Origin: Nitrospirae bacterium GWC2_42_7
GTDB taxonomy: Bacteria; Nitrospirota; Thermodesulfovibrionia; Thermodesulfovibrionales; UBA6898
DNA: 6,077 nt
Direction: 5' to 3'
Assembly: GCA_001803645.1 (NCBI GenBank)
Contig: MHDW01000020.1
Location: 1 to 6,077, forward strand
The translations under genes were made by a program, and so were the position numbers. Of the stretch, positions 5,437 to 6,077 are shown piece after piece. The stretch's first letter is position 1. Every line of letters starts with the position of its first letter. The notes under the pieces are model-generated. The model did no database searches, was not told the DNA's origin, and saw only the letters and a list, made by a program, of their open reading frames with translations.

Positions 5437-6077
5437 ATGAAGGCCTTAAGATCCATACTGGTTTTATTTATATTCTTTATTCTGTCCGGTTATGCGCATT
5501 CTTCAACTTTGGGGGACCTTCGTCTGAGTTATATTGAAGGAGATGTCCAGATCAGGACAGAAGATACCTATGACTGGGTGCCTGTTTCGATCAATATGCC
5601 GCTTAGAGAAGGCGACCGGCTTTGGGTGCCTGATGAGGCTAGGGCAGAGATCCAGGCAAGAAACGGGGTGGTTCTGAGAATAGATGAGAGCTCTTTTCTT
5701 GAAGTGCTTACTGTTGATAGAGATTCCTTCCAGTTTTATCTGGACATTGGACATGCATATGTGAAATTCAGAGATTACAGAGATAGTTTTGTGCAAATAG
5801 AGACACCGGTGTCCTCGATAAGGGCAGATAACGATGCCAGTTTCAGGGTTGATGTTTTAAGGGACAGTGACACCGATGTTTCTGTATTTAAAGGCATGGT
5901 CTATGTAGAGAACAAAGGCCGGGAGAGAAGAGTAATTTCAGACAGACGTTTATCGATAAGTGATGATTATATGGATCTTTCTTCTTTGGGAAGGGAAGAT
6001 GAATGGGAAAGATGGAATAATATCAGAGACAGAAAGATGGAAGAGAGAAGATATAGTTCGTACTATCTGCCTGATGA
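5437..6077 (+). CDS. Secreted FecR-domain protein, 3' end outside window
   Basis: 213 codons are open to the right edge with no stop, so the protein is incomplete. It begins with a signal peptide: KALR, then a hydrophobic core from I7 to S17, then a likely cleavage region around YAHS (19-22). This predicts export to the periplasm or cell surface. The following part matches a FecR-like beta fold: YIEGDVQIR (32-40), DWVPVSINMPLREGDRLWV (46-64), ARAEI (68-72), IETPVSSIRAD (121-131) and VSVFKGMVYVE (148-158). The ending SLGREDEWERWNNIRDR is typical of proteins in which a FecR domain is followed by a DUF6600-type region in Deltaproteobacteria-like and Nitrospirota-like genomes. It is not a canonical iron-dicitrate regulator: there is no N-terminal cytoplasmic anti-sigma part, and no sigma factor gene is visible nearby. 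Its function is unknown. It is divergent from hydB, so any link to the hydrogenase is only positional. Confidence 0.85.
   Translation, partial: MKALRSILVLFIFFILSGYAHSSTLGDLRLSYIEGDVQIRTEDTYDWVPVSINMPLREGDRLWVPDEARAEIQARNGVVLRIDESSFLEVLTVDRDSFQFYLDIGHAYVKFRDYRDSFVQIETPVSSIRADNDASFRVDVLRDSDTDVSVFKGMVYVENKGRERRVISDRRLSISDDYMDLSSLGREDEWERWNNIRDRKMEERRYSSYYLPD

Noticed and set aside
5503..5796. Minus-strand open frame of 97 codons opposite the FecR-type gene
   Set aside because: The plus-strand frame has a signal peptide, good Shine-Dalgarno and family motifs over the same bases; the minus frame has none.

Overview
This window looks like a bacterial chromosome segment centred on one complete metabolic operon. 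The base composition is moderate, Shine-Dalgarno sequences are good, and gene ends are tightly packed. The main content is a four-gene cytoplasmic group 3b [NiFe] hydrogenase (NADP-linked 'sulfhydrogenase') operon. Together with a secreted FecR-type protein and a GC-rich palindromic repeat, it suggests an anaerobic bacterium of the Nitrospirota or former Deltaproteobacteria kind. That taxonomic guess is weak and rests only on gene-family flavour.

Left end (1-608, plus strand): the remains of a modification-dependent (type IV) EVE-HNH restriction endonuclease. The C-terminal part of an EVE domain runs in from outside the window and stops at an in-frame TAA (267-269). The same frame then continues as a recognisable HNH nuclease domain to 608. 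One zinc-finger cysteine of the HNH part is replaced by Phe. This is most easily read as a decayed defence gene.

609-1140: a truncated ORF6N-domain gene (minus strand, 739-963) that ends inside a 31-bp near-perfect palindrome, flanked by short noncoding stretches. A hairpin-plus-T-run terminator for the hydrogenase operon overlaps the end of hydA.

1141-5254 (minus strand): hydB-hydG-hydD-hydA in transcription order 5254 to 1141. Junctions are TGATG (1-bp overlap), TAG/ATG (no gap) and ATGA (4-bp overlap), so the four subunits are almost certainly translated in a coupled way. HydA (Ni-Fe site) and HydD (three [4Fe-4S] clusters) form the hydrogenase core. HydG (FAD, NAD(P), [2Fe-2S]) and HydB ([4Fe-4S] clusters) form the diaphorase and electron-transfer arm, related to AsrB and AsrA of anaerobic sulfite reductase. 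The complex should couple H2 to NADP(H), and possibly to sulfur or polysulfide reduction. Two oddities stand out: HydA ends exactly at the Cys-x-x-His of its L2 motif with no cleavable C-terminal tail, and HydD carries a roughly 30-residue extra tail encoded by palindromic repeat DNA.

5255-5436 is an AT-rich divergent intergenic region. From 5437 to the right edge (plus strand) runs the 5' part of a signal-peptide-bearing FecR-domain protein.

No tRNA, rRNA, CRISPR array or intact insertion sequence was seen. No wholly new system is evident; the strongest leads are the repeat-encoded HydD tail, the tail-less HydA, and the doubly damaged EVE-HNH gene.
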